Shown here: in pieces, positions 1-8,563 of the stretch
How the letters are laid out: each line of letters opens with the position of its first letter
How positions within the stretch are numbered: position 1 is the first letter of the stretch
Assembly (NCBI GenBank): GCA_947498315.1
Contig: CANMLD010000023.1
Coordinates: 1-34,079 of the forward strand
Reading direction: 5' to 3'
DNA length: 34,079 nucleotides
DNA from: Pseudomonadota bacterium
GTDB taxonomy: Bacteria > Myxococcota_A > UBA9042 > GCA-2863065
Program-made: the position numbers and the translations under genes
Notes under the pieces: generated by a model
What the model saw: only the letters and a program-made list of their open reading frames with translations
Databases searched by the model: none
What the model was told of the DNA's origin: nothing

Positions 1-165
1 GTTGGGGTCGATGCAGTTGGGGTCGATGCAGTTGGGGTCGATGCAGCAGGGGTCGATGCAGCAGGGGTCGATGCAGCAGGGGTCGATGCAGTTGGGGTCG
101 ATGCAGTTGGGGCCGATGCAGTTGGGGTCGATGCAGTTGGGGTCGATGCAGCAGGGGTCGATGCA
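1..165. repeat. Eleven 15-bp tandem repeats
   Basis: Eleven perfect-length copies of a 15-bp unit, G(TT/CA)GGGGTCGATGCA, run from the window edge and are followed by a 5-base partial copy. The units come in two flavours, in the order TT,TT,TT,CA,CA,CA,TT,TT,TT,TT,CA; the eighth has one extra change (GGGGCCG). The unit is a multiple of three and contains no stop codon in any of the six frames. In the frame of the downstream transglycosylase it reads (V/A)GVDA; on the minus strand it reads CIDP(N/C). The array may extend beyond the window. Confidence 0.95.
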
Positions 166-2502
166 GCAGGCTCTGTGGTCACGTCGATCTCGAGCCCCGT
201 GCGCGTCCTGGCGCCGTGGTTTGAGGGCACGCCGGCCCGGGCGCATTGGCTCTCCGGGCGTTACGCTGAGGCGGCGGTCGCGTTCGCCTCGCTCGCCCCG
301 ACGGGAGACGGCGACCCGGCGACGGAAGCACGTGCCGCTCGCGCCGCCATCATGTCGGCGCTCGCGGGAGCACGCGCAGGGGACGTGACGGCGCCCGACC
401 GTCTGCTTGCCCTCATCGGACGAGTCCCGGTACTCGACGGCACCCTCCGCTTCGTCGCTGCCGAGACGTGTTCAGCCAATGGCCTCCACGAGAAGGCTCT
501 GACGGCGCTTGGGACGGATGGCCCTGGCCTCCCCGATCCCGTCGAAGCGCTCGTGCTGAAGGCGCGGACACTCACAGCGCTCGGTCGCCACGCCGACGCG
601 GCACGCGTTTGGCGCGACTACATCTCGGAACACGACGGCCACGACGCGCGTAGCCTCGAAGCCGCCAGCGCGATCGCGCGCGCCTCAGGCGACACCGAAC
701 GCGACGTCGCCCGCATCCTCCGCGGGGTCATCGCCCAGGCCCCTCACTCACAGGCCGCCATCGACGCAGAGGCGCGCCTCGCGACGCTCCCCCCGCGGCT
801 CCGGTCATTGACCATGGACGAGCTGCTGGTTCGCCTGGAGTCCCAGATCGATCGTCGCGCCACGGAGCCTGCTCTGAAGACAGCAGCCCAGGTCGAAAGA
901 GCGAGCCGCGCCGGCACTTTGGGGGCATGTAAGGCGGCGGCTCTCGAGGCTCGCGCTCTCGACCGCGCTCGTCGCCGTAAGGCGTTGGTCGACCAGACAG
1001 CACGTCTCCAGGCGGCTTGTCCCGTGACGCCCGTCCCAACGGACGAAGCTGGCGTGGCGATAGCGACGGCACGAGCGGAGATCCACTATCTCGCTGGCAA
1101 GGCGCATCGGTCCCGTGGCGACACGGCTGGCGCCATACGACTCTTCTCGATGGTCTCGGACGTGGCGCCGCAGAGCTCGCTCGCTGATGACGCGCTGGTG
1201 TCTGCTGCGGCGTTGCTCCGCAAGTCAGGACGTGATCGGGCGGCCGACGTCATGCTGGAACGAGCCATGAAGCTCGGAGGCGATCAGGAGGAGACGGCCG
1301 CGTTCGATCTCTTCTGGGGCCACTGGACAGCCGCTCGCTTTGATCAAGCGCGAGAGGTCGCTCGGCGTGCGGCTCAGTCACTGTCGCCCTCCTCGCTCCT
1401 GATCGCGCGTGGGAGGCTGCCCTACTGGTACGCCCGCTCGCTCGAGCGTCGCGGCGATCAGGTCGCCGCCGGCGTCGCGTATGCCGGTGTCATTCAGCGC
1501 TACCCCCTCACCTGGTACAGCGTCCTCGCGATGTCGCGCCTCGAAGCGCTCGATCCCGGCGCCGCCGCCGCCGTCCGCACGGCCGCTCGCGCCCCGGGCA
1601 GCCCGAACTCGCTCAGTGAACGACTGCGCAGCTCCCTAGCCATTTCAGATGTGGCTCTCGGGATCGAGCTTCTTCGCCTCGACTTCGGACAAGTCGGCCG
1701 GCACGTCTTCGAGAGCGCCACGACTGCGGCGGTGCCCAACGCTGCTGACCGCGATTGGCTCCGTGCTTGGGTCTACGATCAGCTCGGTGACCACGTCACT
1801 GCCTACCGAATCGCTCGTTGGGGCCGCCACGAAGACCACACGGCGGAGTTCCCGTGGCCCGGGCAGGACGAGACCTGGCGTATCGCCAATCCGCGGCCAG
1901 CGGCGTTCATGCCCGCCGTTGCGAAGGCGGCGGCCGACCATGGGCTAGAGGAGGCGACCATCTGGGCCGTGATGCAGACTGAGTCTGGCTTCAGGCCCGA
2001 GGTGCATTCGAGCGCCAGAGCGGTCGGGCTCATGCAACTCATCCTGCCCACCGGGAAGTCGATGGCGAAGCGGGAAGGCTTCACCGCCCCCGTGTCGCTC
2101 ACGACGCTACAGGATCCCGATCTCAACATCCGCCTCGGCACGCGCTACCTCCGTCGACTGCAGGACCGACTCGGAGCCCATCTGCCCCTGATCGCGGCGG
2201 GCTATAACGCCGGCCCTGGTCGTCCCTTGAAGTGGCTCGAGCTGCGAGGCGAGCAAGACCTCGACGAGTTCGTCGAGAACATCCCGTATAAAGAGACCCG
2301 TAAGTACGTGAAATCCGTCATGACGGCGTACGTGCGCTACCGGTACCTTTACACCGGCGCAGAACCTCCGACGCTCCCCATCGCGTTACCGCAGATGTCA
2401 CAGGGAACCACCCCTGCAGCGAGCGAACTGGCTCTCGAAGGTCGGGCTTCGGAACGCCCTCCGGCGAGCACCGAGCCCGATGGAGAGACTGACCCGGAAT
2501 AG
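1..2502 (+). CDS. Soluble lytic murein transglycosylase (SLT/GH23), 5' end outside window
   Basis: Cleaves the MurNAc-GlcNAc bond of peptidoglycan to leave 1,6-anhydro-MurNAc, acting in the periplasm. The C-terminal third is a typical Slt catalytic domain. The catalytic Glu sits in QTESGF (GAG at 1981-1983). GLMQLILPTG, AAGYNAGPGRPLKW and ENIPYKETRKYVKSVM follow in the family order. The preceding ~500 residues are Ala/Arg-rich helical repeats, as in the superhelical (TPR-like) part of Slt70. The first start codon inside the window is GTG at 175, giving 775 residues, but it has no convincing ribosome site and no signal peptide follows it. The frame is open back to base 1 through pentapeptide (V/A)GVDA repeats. 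I therefore infer that the real start and signal peptide lie upstream and the repeats form an N-terminal linker. Use of GTG 175 as the start cannot be excluded. The enzyme family is sure; the N-terminus is not. Confidence 0.88.
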   Translation, partial: VGVDAVGVDAVGVDAAGVDAAGVDAAGVDAVGVDAVGADAVGVDAVGVDAAGVDAAGSVVTSISSPVRVLAPWFEGTPARAHWLSGRYAEAAVAFASLAPTGDGDPATEARAARAAIMSALAGARAGDVTAPDRLLALIGRVPVLDGTLRFVAAETCSANGLHEKALTALGTDGPGLPDPVEALVLKARTLTALGRHADAARVWRDYISEHDGHDARSLEAASAIARASGDTERDVARILRGVIAQAPHSQAAIDAEARLATLPPRLRSLTMDELLVRLESQIDRRATEPALKTAAQVERASRAGTLGACKAAALEARALDRARRRKALVDQTARLQAACPVTPVPTDEAGVAIATARAEIHYLAGKAHRSRGDTAGAIRLFSMVSDVAPQSSLADDALVSAAALLRKSGRDRAADVMLERAMKLGGDQEETAAFDLFWGHWTAARFDQAREVARRAAQSLSPSSLLIARGRLPYWYARSLERRGDQVAAGVAYAGVIQRYPLTWYSVLAMSRLEALDPGAAAAVRTAARAPGSPNSLSERLRSSLAISDVALGIELLRLDFGQVGRHVFESATTAAVPNAADRDWLRAWVYDQLGDHVTAYRIARWGRHEDHTAEFPWPGQDETWRIANPRPAAFMPAVAKAAADHGLEEATIWAVMQTESGFRPEVHSSARAVGLMQLILPTGKSMAKREGFTAPVSLTTLQDPDLNIRLGTRYLRRLQDRLGAHLPLIAAGYNAGPGRPLKWLELRGEQDLDEFVENIPYKETRKYVKSVMTAYVRYRYLYTGAEPPTLPIALPQMSQGTTPAASELALEGRASERPPASTEPDGETDPE

Positions 2503-2514
2503 CCTCCGGTACGA

Positions 2515-2529
2515 TGAGGTTGCACCTCA
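2515..2529. terminator. Small hairpin after the transglycosylase gene
   Basis: TGAGGT-TGC-ACCTCA forms a 6-bp stem with a 3-nt loop 12 bases after the transglycosylase stop. There is no T-run after it, so it is a weak terminator candidate. It could equally be an operator for the operon that starts about 85 bases further on. Confidence 0.25.
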
Positions 2530-2613
2530 CGGGCGGCACCTCCAGAGTAGGGGGCGAGGCCGCGACATTGGGTCACTAAAGCCGCAGTGCCCACGCCCCA
2601 GCTTCAGGAGCAC

Positions 2614-4611
2614 ATGAACCCGACCCCAAACATTGACCAGCACGCTCAGAAGGATGTCGCTGCCGGAGATGCCGCGGCCATTGAGGCTGCGATCGCTCGA
2701 TTGAACCACCGGGTGCGGTCACAACGGGCCGTGACCTGGCTCCTTCGAAGCGCCGTCGTGGGTGGACTGACGCTCGCCATCGCCGCCGTTCTGCATGCGA
2801 CTTGGCTCATCGACCCGGGCCTCTGGCCCACTTTGCTCATCGCGGCTGGAGGCCTGTGCGGGCTGGCCGTACTCCTCGCAGCCGCCTGGCCCATCGACCC
2901 ACTCGACTCGGCGCGCCGACTCGACGCGGCCAGCGAGCTCCACGACCGGCTCGGCACCGCATATTCTCTGTTGAAAGATGCTCGCCAGCGCACGGACTTC
3001 GAGCTCGCTCAGATCCGCGACGCTGTGGCGCGAACCCGCGATGCACGTCCAGAACGCGCTGCGCCGTGGCGCTTCCCTCGCGAAGCCCTCACTGTCTTCG
3101 TCGTCATCGGCGGCGCCTGGGGCCTTACGTGGCTACGGCTCCCAGCACCCGTTCAACAGTCCAATGCGCTACGACCTCTGTTCCTCGGCGAAGGTCCTGC
3201 CGGGTTACAGAACGAGCTCGTCCCTACGACTCTGCCCGTCGACCCTGTCGTCGAGACGCAGTTGCCGCCGGAGAAGCAGGAGGAGGTCGCCGCCGCCATC
3301 GAAGAGGCGAAGGAGCGCATCGAGGCCCTGAAAGAGAACGTCGCCGGCGACTCTGAAGCCATCGAAGTCGTCTCTCAGCTCGAGTCACTCCTGAAAGACC
3401 TCGAGCTCGAACGCGTGAGCGATCAGGAGGCGAGCAAGAAGTTAGCGGAGCTCGACGACCAGCTCGAGAAGATGGACGCCAGTCCAGAACAGCAGCTTTC
3501 CAACGACGCGACCGCCGAGGCGCTCGAAGAGGTTGGGCAGAAGCTTGAGGAGGTCCTCGAGAAGACCAAGCTCGACGACGAGAAGATGAAGCAGGCTCTC
3601 GAGGAGGTCGCCAAAGACCTGCAAGAGAAGAAGTACGAGATCGCCGAAGAGAAGCTGAAGGAGCTGATGGAGATGTTCCAGAAGCTCGACAAAAAGGACC
3701 AGGAGCGGCTCGCCAAGATGTTCGAGAACTTGGCCAAGCAGTTCCAGAGCCCACTTCAGAGCCAGCTCGACAAGATGAAGAAGGAGCGCGACCGGCTGGC
3801 GAAGAAGAACGAGGAGAACGGCGGTGGCAGCAAGAAGGAGAAGGACCGTCTGAACAAGATGGACCGCAACATCGACCAGCTCTCACGGAAGCAGGACCAA
3901 GACCCATCCGCGCAGAAGAAGCGCAACCTCGACGACCTCTCGCGCGACATGAAAAAGCTCGCCGATCAGCTCCGCCGGCAGAAAGACGAGGAGCAGCAGA
4001 AGCAGGCTGGCCAAGACGGCCCGGAGCCGGAGAAGAAGCGTCCGGACCAGTCTTCCCCGGAGGAGCTCGCGAAGAAGCTCAAGCAGATGAAGAAGCAGAT
4101 GGCCCGCCAGCGCATGCAGCAGAAGGCCAAGATGGGCGCCGCCGACATGAAGGAGCTCATGAAGAAGCGCCGCAGCGGCGAAGGCGAGGGCGAAGAGGAA
4201 GGTAAGCGAGAGCTCGAGCGGCTCGCCCGCGGCGAGAAGGGCGGAAAGCCCAAACAGCCGGGGCGTGAAGGCAGCGAGTGGCAACGCAGTAAGGACAAGC
4301 TCGAGCAGGAGTGGAAGTCCATGTCCCCGAGCGGAGACGCAGGGGCGAGCAAAACGGCGATGACCAACGGCCCCGAGACGGATCTGCAGGCCAAGCTCGA
4401 AGATGACTTCGTCGCGGGCCAGAAGGGGAAGGGAGAGTCCTTCCGGCAGGTTCTCAAGGGGGCGGCGTCACGCGGCACAGGCGTGGGCGGTTACGGCGAG
4501 GTCCACATCGACTACTCGATGCGGGCCTCGCGCCAGATGCGTGACGAAGAGGTCCCGCCGGGTTATCAGGAGTACGTCGAAGAGTATTTCCGCCTCATCC
4601 GTGAACGCTGA
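2614..4611 (+). CDS. DUF4175-like membrane protein with long Lys/Glu coiled coil
   Basis: Predicted inner-membrane protein of 665 residues. Three hydrophobic segments lie near residues 41-63, 70-91 and 158-174. About 400 residues of highly charged Lys/Glu/Gln coiled coil follow. The C-terminal tail (VPPGYQEYVEEYFRLI) resembles the conserved end of DUF4175-type proteins. Biochemical function is unknown. Its place as first gene before MoxR, DUF58 and vWA proteins is typical of MoxR/vWA operons, where I infer a scaffold or periplasmic partner role. Start: ATG 2614 has AGGAG at 2606-2610 and is preferred over the in-frame GTG at 2587, which has no ribosome site. The spacing of 3 nt is short. A 110-bp gap separates it from moxR, so moxR may also have its own promoter. 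Low-complexity composition makes similarity searches unreliable here; the DUF4175 assignment rests on topology, tail and context. Confidence 0.75.
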   Translation: MNPTPNIDQHAQKDVAAGDAAAIEAAIARLNHRVRSQRAVTWLLRSAVVGGLTLAIAAVLHATWLIDPGLWPTLLIAAGGLCGLAVLLAAAWPIDPLDSARRLDAASELHDRLGTAYSLLKDARQRTDFELAQIRDAVARTRDARPERAAPWRFPREALTVFVVIGGAWGLTWLRLPAPVQQSNALRPLFLGEGPAGLQNELVPTTLPVDPVVETQLPPEKQEEVAAAIEEAKERIEALKENVAGDSEAIEVVSQLESLLKDLELERVSDQEASKKLAELDDQLEKMDASPEQQLSNDATAEALEEVGQKLEEVLEKTKLDDEKMKQALEEVAKDLQEKKYEIAEEKLKELMEMFQKLDKKDQERLAKMFENLAKQFQSPLQSQLDKMKKERDRLAKKNEENGGGSKKEKDRLNKMDRNIDQLSRKQDQDPSAQKKRNLDDLSRDMKKLADQLRRQKDEEQQKQAGQDGPEPEKKRPDQSSPEELAKKLKQMKKQMARQRMQQKAKMGAADMKELMKKRRSGEGEGEEEGKRELERLARGEKGGKPKQPGREGSEWQRSKDKLEQEWKSMSPSGDAGASKTAMTNGPETDLQAKLEDDFVAGQKGKGESFRQVLKGAASRGTGVGGYGEVHIDYSMRASRQMRDEEVPPGYQEYVEEYFRLIRER

Positions 4612-4679
4612 CGGCGCCACGCCCTGTCGCAGTCGTTCGCCCCCCGTAAGCGCCTCGATGCCACGGCCCCGAGCTGATG

Positions 4680-4688
4680 GTGTAGAGT
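4680..4688 (+). promoter_or_regulatory. Possible -10-like element before the moxR gene
   Basis: GTGTAGAGT lies 33 bases before the ATG of the MoxR gene in the 110-bp gap. The same GTGTAG core occurs 45 bases before the giant DUF11 gene (GTGTAGACT, 24295-24303). No good -35 hexamer is visible here, so this is only a candidate internal promoter. Confidence 0.25.
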
Positions 4689-4721
4689 GCTCCCCCTCAA
4701 AGCAGGATCAGGAATCAGACC

Positions 4722-5711
4722 ATGGCAGCGATCGAAGAACGGGTAGCGCGCTTCAAGACGGACCTCGACCGGCTAAAGAGTGAAGTCGGCAAGGTCATCG
4801 TCGGACAGCCCGAGGTCGTCGAGAGCGTCATCATCGGCCTCGTCGTGGGTGGCCACATCCTGCTCGAAGGCGTCCCGGGCCTCGGCAAGACCTCGCTGGT
4901 CCGGGCCCTCGCGAGCGCCGTGAAGCTGCGCTTCTCCCGCATCCAGTTCACGCCGGACCTCATGCCTGCGGACGTCATCGGGACGACTATGATCGTGAAC
5001 GACGACCGCGGTGGGAAGCGCTTCGAGTTTCAGAAGGGCCCGATCTTCGCCAACATTCTTCTCGCCGACGAGATCAACCGCGCGACGCCGAAGACGCAGT
5101 CCGCCATGCTCGAAGCCATGCAGGAGCGATCGGTCACGGTCGGCAAAGAGACCCACTCGCTCGAGCGGCCCTTCTTCGTGCTCGCGACGCAGAACCCGCT
5201 CGAGATGGAAGGCACGTACCCACTGCCCGAAGCCCAGCTCGACCGCTTCTTGTTCAAGCTCATCGTAGGCTACCCGTCCAGCGAGGCGCTGCACGCCATT
5301 CTGGATCGCACTACGAACCGCTCGGAGCCCGAGATCTCGCCCGTGATGACAGGGGATGACATCGAGACCATGCGGCAATTGGCGCTCGAGGTGCCTATCG
5401 CCCACCACGTGCAAGACTACGCGGTACGCTTGACCGAAGCCACGCACCCGACTCACCCCGCGGCCCCTGCCGTGACCAAGAAGTACGTACGCTTCGGCGC
5501 CTCGCCCCGTGGGGCTCAGTCGCTGGTGCTCGCCGCCAAGGTACGCGCCATCATGGACGGCCGATTCAACGTCTCCATCGCCGATCTCAAGTCGGTCGCG
5601 CTTCCGGCGCTGCGGCACCGCACCATCTTGAACTTCGAAGGCGAGGCGGATGGCGTCACGAACGATCACGTGCTCTCGCAGATCCTGTCGTCCGTGAAGG
5701 AAGGCAAGTAA
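4722..5711 (+). CDS. MoxR-family AAA+ ATPase
   Basis: MoxR-type AAA+ chaperone ATPase of 329 residues, the usual length. It is predicted to hydrolyse ATP and work with vWA-domain partners in maturing or remodelling target complexes. Visible motifs: VGQ at 27-29; Walker A GVPGLGKT at 50-57; Walker B ILLADE at 112-117, continuing INRATPKTQSAMLEAMQE; sensor-1 region LATQNP around 155-159; and YPLPEAQLDRF around 166-176, all hallmarks of the family. Start ATG 4722 has AGGAA at 4710-4714, 7 nt upstream. The next gene (DUF58) starts only 3 nt after its stop, so the two are almost certainly co-translated. The specific substrate cannot be read from sequence. Confidence 0.95.
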   Translation: MAAIEERVARFKTDLDRLKSEVGKVIVGQPEVVESVIIGLVVGGHILLEGVPGLGKTSLVRALASAVKLRFSRIQFTPDLMPADVIGTTMIVNDDRGGKRFEFQKGPIFANILLADEINRATPKTQSAMLEAMQERSVTVGKETHSLERPFFVLATQNPLEMEGTYPLPEAQLDRFLFKLIVGYPSSEALHAILDRTTNRSEPEISPVMTGDDIETMRQLALEVPIAHHVQDYAVRLTEATHPTHPAAPAVTKKYVRFGASPRGAQSLVLAAKVRAIMDGRFNVSIADLKSVALPALRHRTILNFEGEADGVTNDHVLSQILSSVKEGK

Positions 5712-5714
5712 GAC

Positions 5715-6599
5715 TTGTCAGTCCCTTTCGACGAGGCTTTCCTCCGCCGGCTCGAGTACCTGCACATGGTCTCGCGCAAGGTCTATTCGGGGAAGCAACG
5801 TGCCGAGCGCCGTTCCAAGAAGGTCGGCAGCGGGCTCGAGTTCGCCGACCATCGCGACTACAGCCCCGGCGATGACTTTCGTTACCTCGATTGGCAAGTC
5901 TTCGCGCGCATGGAGCGCATGCTGATCCGGCTGCATGAAGAAGAGGAGGATCTGCAGATCTACATCCTCCTCGATTGCTCTCGGTCCATGTCGCTCTCGC
6001 TCGGGGACATCTCCAAGTTCGATCACGCGGCCAAGATCGCCGCCGCGCTGGCCTACGTTGGGCTCGCCAACCTCGACCGCGTCGCGATCGTGCCCTTCGG
6101 CGAGAAGCTCGAACAGCGCATGCCGCCTACACGCGGCAAAAATCAGATCTTCAAGGTCTTTCGCTTCCTCGAAGCCATCACGCCGGGTGGGCCGACGCGC
6201 CTCAACGCGTCGTTGAAGCAGTTCGTCCACCAGAACAAGCGGCGTGGCATGGCCGTCATCCTCTCGGACTTCTACGACCCAGAAGGCTACGACGACGCGC
6301 TCAGCTACCTGCGCTATAACGGCTATGAGCCCTTCGCCATCCATCTCGTCGATGAGCTCGAGATGACGCCGTCGCTTCGCGGTGACCTGTCGGTCGTCGA
6401 CTGCGAGACCGGTGAGGTCAAAGAGGTCACGGTCACGCCCCGCATGCTCGCCCGGTACAAAGAGGTGCATCAGGAGTTCTGCCGGAACCTCGAAGCGTGC
6501 TGCAAACAGCGGCAGGCGAGCTACTTCCGTACCGCCATTCAAGTGCCTTGGGACGAGATCGTCCTTCGCATCTTCCGTGCGGGGGGCTTCCTCAAGTGA
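5715..6599 (+). CDS. DUF58 domain protein (MoxR partner, vWA-like)
   Basis: Soluble DUF58 protein of 294 residues, the standard partner of MoxR ATPases. The DUF58 signature is clear: GLEFADHRDYSPGDD followed by FRYLDW (about residues 40-60), then a vWA-like metal site DCSRS (D87, S89, S91) inside YILLDCSRSMSL. The start is a TTG at 5715, preceded by GAAGGAAGG at 5696-5704 inside the end of moxR; the next ATG, at 5766, would cut into the conserved N-terminal helix. A TTG start 3 nt after the upstream stop fits translational coupling. Its own stop overlaps the GTG start of the next gene (GTGA). The role is inferred from the family: substrate or adaptor binding for the MoxR ATPase. Confidence 0.92.
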   Translation: MSVPFDEAFLRRLEYLHMVSRKVYSGKQRAERRSKKVGSGLEFADHRDYSPGDDFRYLDWQVFARMERMLIRLHEEEEDLQIYILLDCSRSMSLSLGDISKFDHAAKIAAALAYVGLANLDRVAIVPFGEKLEQRMPPTRGKNQIFKVFRFLEAITPGGPTRLNASLKQFVHQNKRRGMAVILSDFYDPEGYDDALSYLRYNGYEPFAIHLVDELEMTPSLRGDLSVVDCETGEVKEVTVTPRMLARYKEVHQEFCRNLEACCKQRQASYFRTAIQVPWDEIVLRIFRAGGFLK

Positions 6600-8563
6600 A
6601 CTTTTTGGCGATGAGCCCGGCCATGTGGCTGACGCTCTTCGGCGGCTTCGGCGGTGTCATCACACTGCTGTACCTGCTGAGGCTGCGGCGCCGTCGGCTC
6701 GAAGTCCCCTTCGGTCCACTCTGGCAGAAGGTGCTGGCTGAGAAGCAGTCGAGCTCCTTTTTCCGATCGCTCAAGAACATCGTGAGTCTCCTCCTCCAGC
6801 TCATGGTCCTCGCGCTCGTCCTGTCGGCCATCGCCGACCCCCGCTGGACCGGCGACCTGACCGTCACTGACGCCACGACGTCGGAGTCCGACGAGCGCGT
6901 CGTGCTCCCTCATCACACCTTCCTCATCGTCGATGCGTCCGCGTCGATGCAGGTTGGAACGCGCATGGCCGACGCGAAAGTGGTCGCCCGCCAGGTCATC
7001 GACTCACTCGCGCCCGGTGACTCCGTCGTCCTTGCTCGGGTCGACCATGACGTCGCCGTCCTCACGGACTGGAGCTCCGACCGGGACGCGCTTGTTGCTG
7101 CGCTCGAGTCCATCACGCCGCGTGACTCGGCGACTCGGTTCACGTCGGCGCTCGAGCTCGCCGCTAGCGCGCTATCCGGCCTTGCGCACGCCGAGACCGT
7201 CCTCATCACGGACCGAGAGGCCCAGACGCCTCCCGCAGCGCTCGCCGCTGCCGCCCGCCTTCGAGTGGTCCCGGTCGGGGCTGAGGTCCCCGCCAACACG
7301 AGCGTCGCAGCGTTCGCCGTCCGGTCCCACCTCGGCTACCGCCTCGAATACGCCGTTCAGTACACGCTTCGGAACAAAGGGCCTGGACGCGCCGTCACCG
7401 TCCATCTCTACACCGACCGGTCAGGCAAGGCCCAGTCGCGTGCCGACTTCCAGAAGTTGCCGCCACAACTGACCTTTCAGCACACGCTCCCCGCCGACGC
7501 GGAGCAGACCTTCGAGCATGCCGGCCTCTCGCTCGATGGCAACAGGGCGGCGCTCGTCGCCGATGCGACCGGCGACCTCTTCCCCGTCGATGACGCCGCC
7601 TTCGCGGTGGTCCCGACGCGAAAGCAAGTTCGGGTTCAGTTGGTCGGCCCCGAGAACTTGTTCCTGATGGCCGCCCTCGCGACACGTAAGAACGTCGATG
7701 TCAGCCGCGTCGACCTCGCTGACTTCAAGACCACCGAGGGCAGCGATCTCACGGTCTTCACGGGCGCGGCCCCCGCCGAGCTTCAGCGCGGTAACCTCGC
7801 CTTCGTCAACGTCCGCACCGGCGCGTTGCCCTTCGACCTCGGAGAGGCCGTCGTCGAACCCGCGCCTCTCTTCGTCCCTCCCGCCGCCGCCGCGCACCCC
7901 GCGATGACCCACGTAAAGTTCGTTGACCTCGACGCGCGCGACTTCCGGCCTCTGGTCCGCAAGAAGGGCCAGGAGGTGCTCGCTCGCACCAAGAAGGGGC
8001 AATCGGCCATCCTCGCAGGCGCGACATCCGAGCGGCGCTTCGTCGCGGTTGGCTTCGATCCCATCGAGTCCGAGTGGGTCGGTCACTACAGCTTCTCCAT
8101 CTTCTTCGTGAACGCCGTGAACTGGTTCTTCCGCGAAGAGGCCGCGTTCCTTCGGTCGCAGGGGCTCGACGCCGCGTGGCGCGTGAGCTTGCCGTGGGCC
8201 GCCGGCCAGAGCGTGGACGTGGTAAAGCCCGACGGCAAGGTCGTTCGGGCGCTCGTCGACGGCGCTGGGGGGCTCGCCTACACTGGCGACGCTATCGGCA
8301 TCTACGCCGTCAAGGCGCCGGCCGGTACTCCACAGGCGCTCGCGGGCGACGTCTTGGTCCCGGCTGCGCTCTTCAGTGCCACTGAATCGGCGCTCACGCC
8401 CGGCCTAGTCGACTTCGTCCCCTATGAGCCCAGGGTCGCGATGGACGCTACCGTCCCAGAGCTCCGTCTCGCGGGGCTCGCCATCTGGCAGCTCCTCGCG
8501 CTCGCCGCAGCCGGCCTGCTGCTCCTCGAGTGGTTCACCTTTCACCGGCGGTGGACCGTATGA
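6596..8563 (+). CDS. BatA-like membrane protein with one vWA domain
   Basis: Membrane-anchored vWA protein of 655 residues. The N-terminus matches the BatA/aerotolerance domain: hydrophobic segment about 7-29, then RRRRLEVPFGPLWQKVL, then a second membrane segment about 61-80. A vWA domain follows with MIDAS residues D113, S115 and S117 (IVDASASM). The middle is probably periplasmic or beta-rich. The protein ends with a C-terminal hydrophobic segment (about 627-645) and a basic tail HRRWTV. I chose GTG 6596 because it overlaps the DUF58 stop as GTGA and gives the expected BatA start; an upstream in-frame GTG at 6497 would add residues read from inside DUF58. Its stop overlaps the next ATG (ATGA). 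By analogy with Bat/MoxR systems it presents a metal-dependent protein-binding surface at the membrane; the client is unknown. Confidence 0.9.
   Translation: MNFLAMSPAMWLTLFGGFGGVITLLYLLRLRRRRLEVPFGPLWQKVLAEKQSSSFFRSLKNIVSLLLQLMVLALVLSAIADPRWTGDLTVTDATTSESDERVVLPHHTFLIVDASASMQVGTRMADAKVVARQVIDSLAPGDSVVLARVDHDVAVLTDWSSDRDALVAALESITPRDSATRFTSALELAASALSGLAHAETVLITDREAQTPPAALAAAARLRVVPVGAEVPANTSVAAFAVRSHLGYRLEYAVQYTLRNKGPGRAVTVHLYTDRSGKAQSRADFQKLPPQLTFQHTLPADAEQTFEHAGLSLDGNRAALVADATGDLFPVDDAAFAVVPTRKQVRVQLVGPENLFLMAALATRKNVDVSRVDLADFKTTEGSDLTVFTGAAPAELQRGNLAFVNVRTGALPFDLGEAVVEPAPLFVPPAAAAHPAMTHVKFVDLDARDFRPLVRKKGQEVLARTKKGQSAILAGATSERRFVAVGFDPIESEWVGHYSFSIFFVNAVNWFFREEAAFLRSQGLDAAWRVSLPWAAGQSVDVVKPDGKVVRALVDGAGGLAYTGDAIGIYAVKAPAGTPQALAGDVLVPAALFSATESALTPGLVDFVPYEPRVAMDATVPELRLAGLAIWQLLALAAAGLLLLEWFTFHRRWTV

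Noticed and set aside
1-165. CRISPR array
   Set aside because: The 15-bp units are directly adjacent with no spacers.
1-246. Minus-strand Cys-rich CIDP(N/C) repeat ORF, with an ATG at 246-244, running off the left edge
   Set aside because: It is antisense to and in register with the transglycosylase, the leader is Arg-rich, and no ribosome site is seen. Tandem repeats without stops are open in every frame, so openness is no evidence of coding.
2510-2515. TACGAT as a -10 box for the DUF4175/MoxR operon
   Set aside because: There is no acceptable -35 hexamer at the right distance and it overlaps a hairpin; too weak to list as a promoter.
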